Under the pieces are notes generated by a model that saw nothing but the letters and a program-made list of their open reading frames with translations, searched no databases and was not told where the DNA came from. A stretch of 64,000 nucleotides of DNA from UBA4742 sp963773335 (GTDB taxonomy: Bacteria; Actinomycetota; Acidimicrobiia; Acidimicrobiales; Acidimicrobilacustridaceae), in the NCBI GenBank assembly GCA_963773335.1, contig CAVZAT010000004.1, positions 1,612,001 to 1,676,000 on the forward strand. The letters are read 5' to 3'. Positions 34,398-44,109 of this stretch are shown here, piece after piece. Position 1 is the first letter of the stretch. Every line of letters starts with the position of its first letter. Made by a program: the position numbers and the translations under genes.

Positions 34398-35559
34398 GTG
34401 AGCCCCGGCCGCGACGAGAACCGGCCGCGGGGCGTGCGCTACGTGTCGTTGCCGCCCGGTGATGGCTACGGCGCCGCGGCCCAGGGCTATCTCGGGCTGT
34501 TGGAACGGTTGGGCGTTGCGGTGCGCTGGGAACCGATCAGGTTCGGGACCCGCCAGCGCGTCGCGGTGAGCGACTCGCGCAGTCAGTTCGCGGGTTGGAT
34601 CGATCGCCCGATCGACTACGACACTGTGATCGTGCACCTGCCACCCGACTGGGTACCCCACCATCTCGACGGCGAACATGGTCGGCGTCGACTGGCGTTC
34701 ACCACCGGTGAGATCGACCCGATCCCCGAGACGTGGGTGAAGGCGTTGGCTTCGGTCGATCGGGTGGTGGTGCCGTCGAGGTTCAACCAGCGGGTCTTCG
34801 CGACCAGTGGGGTGACGACACCGATCTCGGTGGTGGGCCACGTCGGCGACCTCGACCTGGACGTGGCCCCGTTCCACCACGAGTCGCTGGGCGACCGGTT
34901 CGTCTTCTACACGATCGGGCCGTGGACCACCCGCAAGGGCCTGGCCGAGACGGTGCTGGCCTTCGCCGACGCCTTCGCCGGCTCCGACGAGGTGACGCTG
35001 GTGATCAAGACCGACAGGGTCGACCACCAGGCCCGGGCCGAAGCCGGGCGCGCCGGGCAGGAAACGTGGTGGTCGCTGGCGCAGCTGCTGGGTACACGGC
35101 CAAACGCGCCGCCGGTGCTGCTGGTCCTCGACGAGCTGGGACGACGCCACCATGGCCGGCCTGCACCGTCGGGGTGACTGCCTGGTGTCGCTCAACCGGG
35201 GCGAGGGATTCGGACTGCCCATCCTCGACGCGGCCCGGGCCGGCCACCCGGTGGTCGTCACCGGCTGGGGCGGGGCCCTCGACATCACCGGCGAGGACTG
35301 GCCCCTGTTGGTGGGCTACGAGTTGGTGACCACCGCGGATGACCGGCTCGACGACTGGATGCGCCCGAGCCCCACCCAACGGTGGGCCCGGGCCGACCAC
35401 GACGACGCGGTGGACCGCCTGCGTTGGGTCTTCGACCACCGGACCGAGGCGCAGGAGCTGGGCCGGTCGCTGGCCGCGAGGGTCGAGGCCCGGTTCGGCA
35501 TCGAACCCGTGACCGCCGCCTTGGCCGCGGTGCTCGATCCCGGCCCCGAACCGGGCTAG
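34398..35559 (+). CDS. Family-4-like glycosyltransferase, one frame break
   Basis: The GT-B-type protein starts near GVRYVSLPPGDGYGAAAQGYL. It has VIVHLPPDWVP, VDRVVVPSRFNQRVF and FYTIGPWTTRKGLAETVLAF. The donor-domain C-terminus GDCLVSLNRGEGFGLPILDA carries the EGFGLP motif. One extra base at about 35143 separates the halves (VLDEL | DDATMAGLH). GTG at 34398 has GGAG six bases upstream and follows the DXD transferase by 13 bases, so they are co-transcribed. Confidence 0.75.
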
Positions 35560-35608
35560 GGCGTCGAGACCGTGCAGGTCGGCGGCCCGTCGCCGGCGGC
35601 CGCCCAGC

Positions 35609-36863
35609 TCAGGCAGATCGGCCGGGCCTCCGCGCATGGCCGGGCGAGCCCGCATGGAGCTGCGCCATCTTGTCCACCACGGCCGTGTAGGGCACGTCCG
35701 CACTCGTCAGGATGCCCCAGTTGCTGTTCTCGCCATCGGCCACCCGCCCGCCCGCCGGCTCGTCGACCAGCTCGAACCAGTCGTCACCCACCACCCAGGG
35801 CGTGCGGTAGAGGCGGCGGGCGTAGTGGGCGTAGGCGGCGGCGCGTTCGTGCTGGGTGGCGTAGGTGGGGAACAGCGGCGGCCACGTGTCGGGCAGTCCG
35901 CTGTCGGCGGCGCGGAAGCCGTACTCGCCCACCATGATCGGCCGGCCGACGATCCGCTCGATGGCACCCATGCCGGGAGAATCAGGCAGGTAGGCCGGCC
36001 ACTGCTGAGCGATGAGCGTGGCCACCGATCCAGGATGGCGTAGTCGTCCACGCTCCACACGTCGACGTAGGGGCGGGCCGCCTCGAGCAGTTGGGGTTCG
36101 ATGAGCCGAGCGACCGCTTTGACCCCGAGGATGAGATGGTTCGGGTCATACCGGTGGATGGCCGCGGTGGTCACGGAGAAGTACTGCTGGGCCAGCGCGT
36201 ACAGGAAGCCGCTCGGGTCGCCGACGTAGTGCTCGGCCACGGCACGTCCGGGCGAACCGGGGGCAGGGCCAGGTAGTCGTCGAGGACGGGGACCTGCTCG
36301 CGCCAATCCGGTCCCCAGTGCAGCTCGCTGTCGGTGAAGTAGCCGACCAGGTCGGGGTCGTCGCGACGAGCGGCCAACGTCGACGCCACCTGATCGGCGT
36401 GGGCCGCGAAGGACGGGTCGAACCAGTCGTCGCCGCTGGCCATCGACAGCAGCACCGTGTAGGGCATCTGCGAGGTGAGTCGGGGATCGGTGTCGGAGAA
36501 CGAGCCCAGCGTGTTGAACCCCCAGGTACGCAACCGCGTGATCTGCGCGTCGGCCCAGGCGTCCCAGTTCGGATAGTGGGTGGCCACCGCCTGGCAGTAC
36601 GGACAGACATGGGTCGTCTGGTCAGTGTCGGGCGATGCGGTCACGTGGTCGATCCCCGACGAGTAGAAGGGGTGCCCGCTCGGGTCGACCAACCACCAGC
36701 GGTGCCCCACGAAGGCGGTGTGGAAGAAGCCAGTGGCCACGAACGAGGAAGGTGGCTTGGGCTGGCCGGCGGCGGCCGTGGTGGCCGTCGCGCCGGGGAC
36801 GACGGCCATGGCCGCCAGGGCCAGCACGACCAGGACCGCACGCATGCGAGCCAACCTCATCAC
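35609..36863 (-). CDS. Secreted glycoside hydrolase, agarase/cellulase-like TIM barrel, two frame breaks
   Basis: A signal peptide (MRAVLVVLALAAMAVVPGATA) leads into GHRWWLVDPSGHPFYSSGIDHV, TWGFNTLGSFSD and GYFTDSELHWG (a likely acid/base Glu). After two frame breaks, near 36258 and 36035, it continues as ALAQQYFSVTTAAIHRYDPN, DVWSVDDY and IMVGEYGFRAADSGLP (a likely nucleophile Glu in GEYG). The layout recalls GH50-like or related clan-A hydrolases. The polysaccharide substrate is unknown. Its place at the end of a glycosyltransferase cluster suggests turnover of the polymer made there. Confidence 0.65.
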
Positions 36864-37037
36864 ATCCCCCCTCGTCGATCACGGCCGCGACTAGCCGCCC
36901 GCAGGATAGGACGTGGATCGGAGGGTAGGCGCAGGCACCGCCGGGAAGTCGGCGCGTGGTTGCCGTCGCCGTGGCAGTAGGTTCAAGGCACATCACCGAC
37001 GGCGCAGGCTGCGTAGGGGTATCCCGCACCGTCGCCC

Positions 37038-37111
37038 GGGCCGCTAGCTCATCTGGCTAGAGCAGGGGACTTTTAATCCCAAGGTGCCGGGTTCGAGCCC
37101 CGGGCGGCCTA
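37038..37111 (+). tRNA. tRNA-Lys (anticodon TTT)
   Basis: The cloverleaf is complete: acceptor GGGCCGC pairs with GCGGCCT (one G-T pair), the D arm is GCTC..GAGC, the anticodon loop is CTTTTAA and the T arm is CCGGG-TTCGAGC-CCCGG. CCA is encoded directly after. The 3' half, from the anticodon loop on, is the attachment site of the adjacent integrative element and is restored by the integration. Confidence 0.9.
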
Positions 37112-37127
37112 CCAAGCAGGACAAGGG
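37070..37127 (+). other. attL (58-bp direct repeat, tRNA 3' half)
   Basis: It begins in the anticodon loop (CTTTTAATCCC) and ends 13 bases past the encoded CCA (AGCAGGACAAGGG). The copy at 61744 is identical over all 58 bases. Confidence 0.9.
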
Positions 37128-37211
37128 ATCGGGGACTTCGAGCCTTCGAGGTTCGTCGGCCATCCCACGCAAATCCCACGCATCGCTGCAGATCGCGTAA
37201 ACTGGCCAGCG

Positions 37212-38360
37212 ATGCGAGGCGGAATTCGCAAGCGCTCCCCTGGCGTGTGGGAGGTCCGAGCCGAGATCGGCCGCGACCCGGTGACCGGCCGACGACGACA
37301 GATCAGCCGGACCGTGCGCGGCGGCAAGCGAGACGCCGAGCGCGTCCTGAACTCGCTGTCGGTCCAGTCCGACACCGGCGCGCTCACGGGCACCGATGTC
37401 ACGGTGAAGGAGCTGACCGAGCGCTGGCTGGCCCAGGTCGAGAACGACCTCAGCCCGACCACGGTGCTCCGCTACAAGAACCTGCTCTCCAAGCGCATCG
37501 TGCCGGCCCTCGGGTCGAAGAAGATCCATCGGCTCCGGGCCGACGAGCTGGACCGCTTCTATCTGGCACTGGTGAACGACGAGGGCCTGGCGCCATCGAC
37601 GGTCCGCCAGGTGCACGCGGTGATCCGTCGAGCACTGCGCCAGGCCGTGCGCTGGGGATGGCTGGCCACCAACCCGGCGATCAACGCCAGCCCACCCCGG
37701 GTGCCCCGCTCGACGATCTCGCCGCCGGATGTGGACCAGGTGATGCAGCTGATGGCCTACGCCAACGAGCACGACGCCGAGCTGGGACGCTTCCTTCACC
37801 TGGCCGCGACGACGGGCGCACGACGGGGCGAGCTGTGCGCGCTGCACTGGCGGGACATCGACGTGGAGAAGCAGACGCTGACCATCTCCCGCTCCATCGC
37901 CGAGGTGGAGGGTGGCGTGAGCGAGAAGGACACCAAGACCCACGCGGCACGACGCATCGCGCTCGACGCCGGGACGCTGGCGGTGATCGCTGAGCAACGC
38001 GCCTTGGCGGACCGGCTGGCCGAGACAGCCGAGCTCGAGCTGAGCGACGACGCGTACGTGTTCTCGCCGGATCCAGGCGGCCGCGTGCCGTGGAACCCCA
38101 GCACCATCACCCATCGCTTCCAGCGGGTGCGCACGAGCCTCGACCTCGGGTCGGTCCGCCTCCACGACCTCCGGCATTTCGCTGCCACCAGGCTCATCGC
38201 CGCTGGCGTGCCGGTCCGCACCGTGTCCGGCCGCCTCGGCCACGCCAACCCCTCGACCACCCTGACCGTCTACTCGCACTTCCTCGAGGCGAGTGACCAG
38301 GCGGCCGCCGAGGTGCTGGGTGGCCTCCTCACCCCTGCACCCGATCACGAGGACTCCTGA
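37212..38360 (+). CDS. int: Tyrosine recombinase, integrase of the element
   Basis: This 382-residue phage-type integrase has an N-terminal arm-binding part (KRSPGVWEVRAEIGRDPVTGRRRQ) and a SAM-like core-binding domain (TVKELTERWLAQVENDLSPTTVLRYK). The catalytic domain carries Arg in TTGARRGELCALHW (about residue 200), HDLRHFAATRL (about 318), LGHANPSTT and Tyr in TVYSHF (about 351). It lies 84 bases after attL, the usual place for a tRNA-targeting integrase. It integrates and, with the excisionase, removes the element. Confidence 0.92.
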   Translation: MRGGIRKRSPGVWEVRAEIGRDPVTGRRRQISRTVRGGKRDAERVLNSLSVQSDTGALTGTDVTVKELTERWLAQVENDLSPTTVLRYKNLLSKRIVPALGSKKIHRLRADELDRFYLALVNDEGLAPSTVRQVHAVIRRALRQAVRWGWLATNPAINASPPRVPRSTISPPDVDQVMQLMAYANEHDAELGRFLHLAATTGARRGELCALHWRDIDVEKQTLTISRSIAEVEGGVSEKDTKTHAARRIALDAGTLAVIAEQRALADRLAETAELELSDDAYVFSPDPGGRVPWNPSTITHRFQRVRTSLDLGSVRLHDLRHFAATRLIAAGVPVRTVSGRLGHANPSTTLTVYSHFLEASDQAAAEVLGGLLTPAPDHEDS

Positions 38361-38398
38361 TGGCGGGACTCCCCCCACCCGTCCGCCGATCAGCCCTC

Positions 38399-38446
38399 GT
38401 CCAGTGTCCAGTAGCTACTGGACACTGGACGCCGACCGGCTACAAT
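38399..38446 (+). promoter_or_regulatory. 32-bp perfect palindrome overlapping a promoter
   Basis: GTCCAGTGTCCAGTAG (38399-38414) is followed directly by its reverse complement (to 38430). The right arm holds a -35-like TGGACA, then 16 bases, then the -10 TACAAT (38441-38446), which reads into the regulator gene. This fits autoregulation of the regulator/nucleotidyltransferase pair. A decayed version appears near 61936. Confidence 0.65.
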
Positions 38447-38473
38447 GGGCCGAGACGTTCGTAGGAGACCTCG

Positions 38474-39518
38474 ATGCCACCCACCCGCCTCAGCCACGAT
38501 GAACAGGTGGCACTCGCGGAGGAGGAGCTCACCCGGCTGGGGTCTCTCCTCGAGGACTTGAGCGTGGTCGTGACCGGTCCCGACCACGTGAGCTTCCACC
38601 CGCGCCAGGGCGCACGGCTGGCCGGCCAAGGTCATCGCCTACGACGCCGTCGGCGAAGCAGTCGCCAAGCAGCTGGTGGCGACCGAGCCGCAGGGAAGAA
38701 AGGTGGTCGTGGCCAACCGCATCTCGGGGCCGGCGCGGAAGTACCTGGCGGATCAACAGTGGGGGTGGCTGGACCGGCGAATCGGGGCCCACATCCCGAT
38801 CGGGCGTCGGGACATCGAGGTTCGCTACGCCGGTCCCAATGGCGGCGCCGGGGTACACCGGGAACCGGGACGCCCCGCTGGAGGCCCGATCCGAGGGCGC
38901 GCCGGCATCGCCTACGCCGCCGAGCTGCTGCGCGACCCGGACGATCCCCCGAGCTTCCGATCCGTCGCCGCTGCGGTCGGCATGACACCGACCGCGATCA
39001 GCAACGCGGTGAAGCAGCTCGCTGAGGCCGGACTCGTCGGGCCGGGAAACAAGCCGACACTTCCCGACCTGTTCTGGGCGCTGGCCGACGCCTGGCAGCC
39101 GCTGAAGGTGCTTCCCATCGCATCGACACCCGACCCGACCGATCCAGCCCTCGCCACCCGGGCGGACCGCCTGGACGAGCCTGGCTGGGTGCTGGGTGGC
39201 GACCTCGCCGCCGCCGAACTCGGTGCACCCGTCTTCAGCGTCGAACAGCGCCCCTGGCTGTGGGTACCCACCCAGGTCGAGCTGCGCCGGGCCGAACGCA
39301 CCTGCGGGCCGGCGACATGGGAAGATCGAGCCGCCGTCATCGCCGCCCCGCCCACGGCCTTGGTCTGCCAGCACCGCCGCCCGTCGCCATCGAACGACTC
39401 CGCATGGCCGCTCCCCCACCCGCTGTTCGCCGCCCTCGACCTGGCTCGCGATCCCGGACGAGGCCGCGAGATCCTGGCGCAATGGTCGCCAGAAGGAGCC
39501 GACGCTGTCTGGCAATAG
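38474..39518 (+). CDS. Winged-helix regulator/antitoxin-like protein, one frame break
   Basis: The restored protein has about 347 residues. It starts PPTRLSHDEQVALAEEELTR (AGGAG six bases before the ATG) and, after an extra base near 38625, continues as AKVIAYDAVGEAVAKQL. It carries a winged-helix DNA-binding segment, SFRSVAAAVGMTPTAISNAVKQLAEAGLV. It is followed at once by a nucleotidyltransferase. The order resembles AbiEi/AbiEii-type type IV toxin-antitoxin pairs, in which the regulator is the antitoxin. The palindromic promoter upstream is its likely target. This assignment rests on gene order and motifs. Confidence 0.6.
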
Positions 39519-39531
39519 CGGCGCGCACCCG

Positions 39532-40263
39532 GTGGTCGTCCTGCCCGCGGCGCTCGGCGATCTCGTCGAGGTGTTGCGCGCGCTCACCGCACCCGACATG
39601 CCTGCCGTCGCCGTGATCGGCGGGACGGCGGTGAACATCCGGCTATCCACGGCGGCCGACGCGCACCGGGCCACCCGAGACATCGACCTGGTGGCCAACA
39701 CCGCAGACCCGACCGCCGTCCAGGTCCTTGCGGAGCGCCACACGCTCGCACACGAGAACACCGTCGTGGTGAACGGCATCGAGGTCGACATCATCGACAC
39801 CACCGCCGTCACCGAAGATGAACTCGAAGGGCTCGACACTGGCTCGAGGCTGTTCGTCGCAGGCCACCGCTGGGCCCTCGAGACCTCCGAGCTGATCCTG
39901 GTCACGACTGCCCACGCGGGCGCGCCGACCATCGAGATTCCGGTGGCGAGCGCTGCGGGGTTGGTCGCAGCCAAGAGCCACGCCGCCGGCTATCCGCGGT
40001 CGGCGCGCCGCGCCACCAAGCACGCCGCCGACCTCTTCGACATCTACCGACTCATCGAGGTGTTCGACACGAGAGGCGACCTGCGCATCGAGCTGGCCGC
40101 CGCGCCGGCTCACCTCGGACAACTCGTCGCGTCGGTGGTGCAGACCGAAATCCTGGTCAGGCCGGCCCATGCCATGCGCGAGATGCAATCCGTCGCCCCG
40201 GTGCGGCTGGACGTGGACAGCATCATCGACGTCATCGAGCCATTCGTGACCACCCTCACCTAG
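39532..40263 (+). CDS. AbiEii-like nucleotidyltransferase, candidate toxin
   Basis: This 243-residue protein has the nucleotidyltransferase signature VIGGTAVNIRLS followed by TRDIDLVANT (GG...D-x-D metal site), and a later KSHAAGYPRSARRATKHAADLFDIYRL region typical of AbiEii/AbiGii-like proteins. Family toxins modify tRNA or use GTP. Here the partner regulator gene is directly upstream. The GTG at 39532 lacks a clear ribosome site, and ATG at 39598 is an alternative. It ends overlapping the convergent excisionase stop. Confidence 0.65.
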   Translation: MVVLPAALGDLVEVLRALTAPDMPAVAVIGGTAVNIRLSTAADAHRATRDIDLVANTADPTAVQVLAERHTLAHENTVVVNGIEVDIIDTTAVTEDELEGLDTGSRLFVAGHRWALETSELILVTTAHAGAPTIEIPVASAAGLVAAKSHAAGYPRSARRATKHAADLFDIYRLIEVFDTRGDLRIELAAAPAHLGQLVASVVQTEILVRPAHAMREMQSVAPVRLDVDSIIDVIEPFVTTLT

Positions 40264-40472
40264 AGACCGTCACCAGTCTCGGGTCCGAGCAGGTAGCGCT
40301 CGAGTTGGTGTTTGGTAACTCGGAGGCGGTGGCCGATCTGGAGGACGGGGACGGGGAAGTCGCCGCGTTCGTAGAGGTCCCAGGCGGTGCTGCGGTGGAT
40401 GCCGAGGACGTGCGCGGCTTCGGCCAAGCTGAGGGTGGCGCAGTCGGCGAAGTCGATGGTGTGGTCGCTCAT
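40260..40472 (-). CDS. xis: Excisionase/AlpA-like helix-turn-helix protein
   Basis: This 70-residue protein has a MerR-like winged helix (LSLAEAAHVLGIHRSTAWDLYERGDFPVPVLQIGHRLRVTKHQLERYL), the layout of HTH_17 excisionases. It lies near the integrase in an element that must excise, and a decayed homologue lies beside an integrase remnant outside attR. Both support a role in excision or its control. Confidence 0.7.
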   Translation of the reverse strand: MSDHTIDFADCATLSLAEAAHVLGIHRSTAWDLYERGDFPVPVLQIGHRLRVTKHQLERYLLGPETGDGL

Positions 40473-40493
40473 GGGGTCACCGTCGCGAAGGGG

Positions 40494-40523
40494 GGTCCCG
40501 GGTTCGGTCCCGGTTCTGGTCCC
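40494..40523. repeat. Iteron-like GGTCCC repeats, copy 1
   Basis: Three GGTCCC units at exact 12-base spacing (40494, 40506, 40518), inside a 32-bp block that recurs at 41022 with three mismatches. It lies just upstream of the excisionase gene. Confidence 0.6.
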
Positions 40524-41022
40524 ATCGGCCGGGAATCGCAGGTTTCGGGCTCGTCGGCGGCGACGGTTTCGTGGTGGTTGGCCATCACCGGGGAGAAGCG
40601 CGTCCGGCACTGGTGACGCGACACCCCACGCGACCAGTCACCGCGTCCCCTCGAGCATCCAGAGCTACGAGACAGCCCCGTCCCGATCTCCCCCACTCCA
40701 CCGCTTCCCACTCGGCGGCACCCTCAACGGCTGCCCCTGAACAGCCACCCCAAGATCGTTCACAGACTTGCACGGGACCGTGCGGGACCTGCGGGCGCTG
40801 GCCGGTGGTGAACATCGGCAGGGTTTGGTGCAGGGGCGGGCCCAGGTGGTGCAGACGGCGGCCGGGTGCCTGCACCACTGGGGTTGAGGCCTGCACCAAT
40901 GGGTCGGTGGCCCGGTTGGCGGGGTGGTGCAGGAACTGGTTGAGGTAGGGGTGTTCTGGTTCGCCGGTGATGTCCCACCTGATCTGGCTGCTGTCCCCCT
41001 GGCGGGTTGGGACCTCCGGGTG
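40524..41022. other. Non-coding region between excisionase and relaxase, candidate oriT or control region
   Basis: About 700 bases from the excisionase start to the relaxase start hold no convincing gene. Two GGTCCC iteron-like blocks bracket this stretch, with inverted GGGACC copies near 40780 and 41010. Several GGTGCA-type short repeats also occur (about 40825-40930). The place directly upstream of a MobF relaxase is where an oriT is expected; no nic site could be identified. Confidence 0.4.
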
Positions 41023-41052
41023 GGTCCCGGGTTTGGTCCCGGATGTGGTCCC
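41023..41052. repeat. Iteron-like GGTCCC repeats, copy 2
   Basis: Three GGTCCC units at exact 12-base spacing (41023, 41035, 41047), nearly identical to the block at 40494. It lies 130 bases upstream of the relaxase start. Confidence 0.6.
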
Positions 41053-41184
41053 AAGTGCTGGTCAGGCCACTCGCGCACGGCTTCGACGGCCGGCAGGCAT
41101 CGGCGACAGGTCGCTGGGGTCACCGGCCTGGTCCGCGCGACGCGACAGCCGCTCGGAGGTAGGTAGTAGGGGTGGAGGCGGTCC

Positions 41185-43785
41185 ATGTTGAACATCGGCA
41201 AGCTCGGCGCGGGCCGGGCCGACTATTACCTGTCGTTGGCCACCGGGGTCGAGGACTACTACACCGGACACGGTGAGGCCCCGGGCCGGTGGTTCGGACA
41301 CGGCGCCGACCTCCTCGGCCTGGCCGGGACCGTCGACGCCGATGATCTGACCGCGATCTTGGAGGGTCGTCGTCCGGGGTCGGATGAGCGGTTGACCCGC
41401 ACGAAGGTGCCAGGGTTCGATCTGACGTTTCGGGCGCCGAAGTCGGTGTCGGTGCTCTACGCCCTGGGTGACCCCGACACGGTGACGGGGGCGGTGGAGG
41501 CGCATGAGGCGGCGGTCGACGCCGCCATCGGCTACCTGGAGCGCGAGGCCTGTGTCACCCGTCGACGCGTGGACGGGGAGGTCACTGGGTTCACCGGTGA
41601 GGGGTTCGTGGCCGCCGGGTTCCGGCATCGCACGTCGCGGGCCGGGGACCCGACGCTGCACACCCACGTCTTGGTCGCGAACCTGACTCGCACGCCGGAT
41701 GGGCGGTGGGGGGCGTTGGACGGCCGCCACATCTACCGCCACGCCCTGACCGCCGGGTATCTGTATCAGGCTCAGTTGCGGGCCGAGCTGACACGGCGCC
41801 TCGGTGTCGAGTGGGAACCCGTCACCAACGGCTACGCGGACATCGACGGGGTCCCCGCCGCGGTGATCCGGGAGTTCTCGAAACGTCGCACCGAGATCCT
41901 CGAGCGGATGGAGGATCGGGGGCAATGGTCGGCCAAAGCCGCGCAGGCGGCCACCCTCGACACGCGCCGGGCCAAGGACTACCGGGTGACCGCGGCCCAG
42001 CTGCGAGACGACTGGGCGTTTCGGGCCGCCCGGTTGGGTTGGGCCCCCGGCCGGCTCCAGGAACTCGTCGCGGAGGCTCGACCCCGCACCCCGGACCCCG
42101 GCGATCTTGAGGCGATGTTCGTCGAGTTGGCCGGCCCCTACGGGTTGACCCACAACGCGTCGACGTTCACCCGCCCGGATGTGATGCGGGCCATCGCGTC
42201 GAGGATGGTCGACGGCGCCGACGTCGAGCTCATCGACGGCCTGGCCGATGTGTTCGTATGCACCGCCGACGCCATCGCGGTGGGCGAGGTCAAGGGTCAG
42301 CCGGCCTGGACCACCCGAGAGCTCCTCGCCGTCGAACACCACCTCCTCACCGGTGCCGACACCCGCAGCCATGACCACGCTGGGGTGGCCGGACGGGCCG
42401 AGGTGGCCGCCGCCATCGCGGCGCGCCCGTCGATCAGCGACGAACAGGCCGACATGGTCGCCGAGTTGTGCCTGTCGGGTCGCGGGATCGACGTCGTGAT
42501 CGGCGCAGCCGGGACCGGCAAGACCTACGCCCTCGACACCGCCCGCGACAGCTGGCAACGATCCGGACTCACCGCCCATGGCGCCGCCTTGTCGGCCCGG
42601 GCCGCCGCCGAGCTCCAAGCCGGCTCCCACATCGAGTCGATGACCGTCGCCCTCCTGCTGGCAAAGATCGAACTGGGTCGCCTCCCCCTGGACCGCCGGT
42701 CGGTGGTGGTGGTCGATGAGGCCGGCATGGTCGGCACCCGCACCCTGGACCGCCTCCACCAGGTCACCGAGAAGGCCGGCGCGAAACTGGTGCTGGTCGG
42801 CGACCCCGAACAGCTCCCCGAGATCGAAGCCGGCGGCGCCTTCCGGGCCCTCACCCAACGCCCCGACACCATCCACCTCCTCGACAACCGCCGCCAAACC
42901 CAACTCTGGGAACGCCAAGCCCTCCACCACCTCCGCACCGGCCAGGTGCCTGAGGCGGTCGAGGCGTATGACCGCCGGCAACGCATCGTGATGGTCGCCG
43001 ACCCCGACAGCCTGCGTGACCGGGTGGTGGCCGATTGGTTCGAATCGACCCGGGCCGGTGAACGCGCCCTGATGATCGCCGCGCACCGCAGCGAAGTCCG
43101 CGACCTCAACGACCGTGCCCGCCAGCTTCTCGACGCCGCCGGCCAGCTCGGCACGCGACGTCTCGTCGTCGGGTCACACGAGTTCGCGCAAGGGGACCGG
43201 GTCATGGCCATCAGCCGCAACCACTACGACCTCGACATCCTCAACGGCGACCTCGGCACCATCACCCACCTCCACCCCGACGGCGCCGTCACCTTCCGCT
43301 GCGACCGGACCGACACCGACCGGACCATGCCTCTCGAACGCATCCAAGACGGGATGCTCGACCACGGCTACGCCCGCACCAACCACAAAGCCCAAGGCGC
43401 CACCGTCGACACCACCTTCACCCTCGGCGACGCCGGCGACCTCGACCGCCAAGCCGCCTACACCGCCCTCTCCCGAGGACGCCTCGAGAACCGGCTCTAC
43501 GTCCTCGAACCCGACCACGACCTCCAACCCGAAATCCACATCCAACCCAGCCACCCGCGACAGCCCGGTCTGGACATCGACAACGCCGATCGGCGAGAGG
43601 TCCGACGCCGGCACACCGAACGCGAACTCAGCCGCGACCGCCGCAAAGACCTCGCCACCCGCCTCCTCGCCAACCTCCCCCCACCCGAGCGCCAACCCCA
43701 CGAACCCGACCGGCCAGGAGTACGCCGCGAACGGCCCGAACCCAGCCGCAGCGTCGCCGACGACCACGGAATCGACCTCCTCTAA
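41185..43785 (+). CDS. MobF-family relaxase (TrwC/TraI-like) with helicase domain
   Basis: This 866-residue protein has an N-terminal relaxase domain with clustered tyrosines (ADYYLSL, VEDYYTGHGEAPGRW) and the three-His metal site (FRHRTS, then LHTHVLVAN around residue 159). The C-terminal helicase domain has Walker A GAAGTGKT (about residue 441), DEAGMV (about 510), GDPEQLP and a UvrD-like NHKAQGATVDTTF end. It would nick oriT and unwind the transferred strand. GGAGG seven bases upstream fixes the ATG. It is shorter than plasmid TraI and has no coupling-protein partner here. Confidence 0.88.
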   Translation: MLNIGKLGAGRADYYLSLATGVEDYYTGHGEAPGRWFGHGADLLGLAGTVDADDLTAILEGRRPGSDERLTRTKVPGFDLTFRAPKSVSVLYALGDPDTVTGAVEAHEAAVDAAIGYLEREACVTRRRVDGEVTGFTGEGFVAAGFRHRTSRAGDPTLHTHVLVANLTRTPDGRWGALDGRHIYRHALTAGYLYQAQLRAELTRRLGVEWEPVTNGYADIDGVPAAVIREFSKRRTEILERMEDRGQWSAKAAQAATLDTRRAKDYRVTAAQLRDDWAFRAARLGWAPGRLQELVAEARPRTPDPGDLEAMFVELAGPYGLTHNASTFTRPDVMRAIASRMVDGADVELIDGLADVFVCTADAIAVGEVKGQPAWTTRELLAVEHHLLTGADTRSHDHAGVAGRAEVAAAIAARPSISDEQADMVAELCLSGRGIDVVIGAAGTGKTYALDTARDSWQRSGLTAHGAALSARAAAELQAGSHIESMTVALLLAKIELGRLPLDRRSVVVVDEAGMVGTRTLDRLHQVTEKAGAKLVLVGDPEQLPEIEAGGAFRALTQRPDTIHLLDNRRQTQLWERQALHHLRTGQVPEAVEAYDRRQRIVMVADPDSLRDRVVADWFESTRAGERALMIAAHRSEVRDLNDRARQLLDAAGQLGTRRLVVGSHEFAQGDRVMAISRNHYDLDILNGDLGTITHLHPDGAVTFRCDRTDTDRTMPLERIQDGMLDHGYARTNHKAQGATVDTTFTLGDAGDLDRQAAYTALSRGRLENRLYVLEPDHDLQPEIHIQPSHPRQPGLDIDNADRREVRRRHTERELSRDRRKDLATRLLANLPPPERQPHEPDRPGVRRERPEPSRSVADDHGIDLL

Positions 43786-43842
43786 CCCCCCGCCCTAATC
43801 GGCCACGGGACGTCCGATCAAGCCCCCGAAACGCTCCCGCCC

Positions 43843-44043
43843 TCAGCCATCGCGATGAACCCAGACCCACCTCAGAACCGCCTCCAGCTCGACCGGATCG
43901 CTGATTGCCTCCAACGCATCCGCGAACCCCTCCAGCGCCGCCGATCCCGGCTGGTACTCGCGGATCGCAACCACCAGCTCGTCCCGGACCAGAGCCCCCA
44001 GCTCCGACCGGTCGCCAGGCGCGGACGACCTATCGTCAGCCAT
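43843..44043 (-). CDS. Small acidic uncharacterised protein
   Basis: This 66-residue helical protein (ADDRSSAPGDRSELGALVRD... ending VLRWVWVHRDG) has an excellent GAGGAGG site eight bases before the ATG. It is divergent from a small helix-turn-helix gene, with two direct repeats between them. No family is recognised. It may be a small regulator or accessory protein of the mobile element. Confidence 0.5.
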   Translation of the reverse strand: MADDRSSAPGDRSELGALVRDELVVAIREYQPGSAALEGFADALEAISDPVELEAVLRWVWVHRDG

Positions 44044-44109
44044 GTCGACACCTCCTCGTAGGTGTTGGCCAGGCCCCGGGGTGTTCGCGCACCGCCGGGG
44101 CCACTTGTT

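Noticed and set aside
30881..36863. A lasso-peptide biosynthetic cluster
   Set aside because: No asparagine-synthetase-like cyclase and no transglutaminase-like leader protease are present. Only the PqqD, HprK and nucleotidyltransferase elements are shared.
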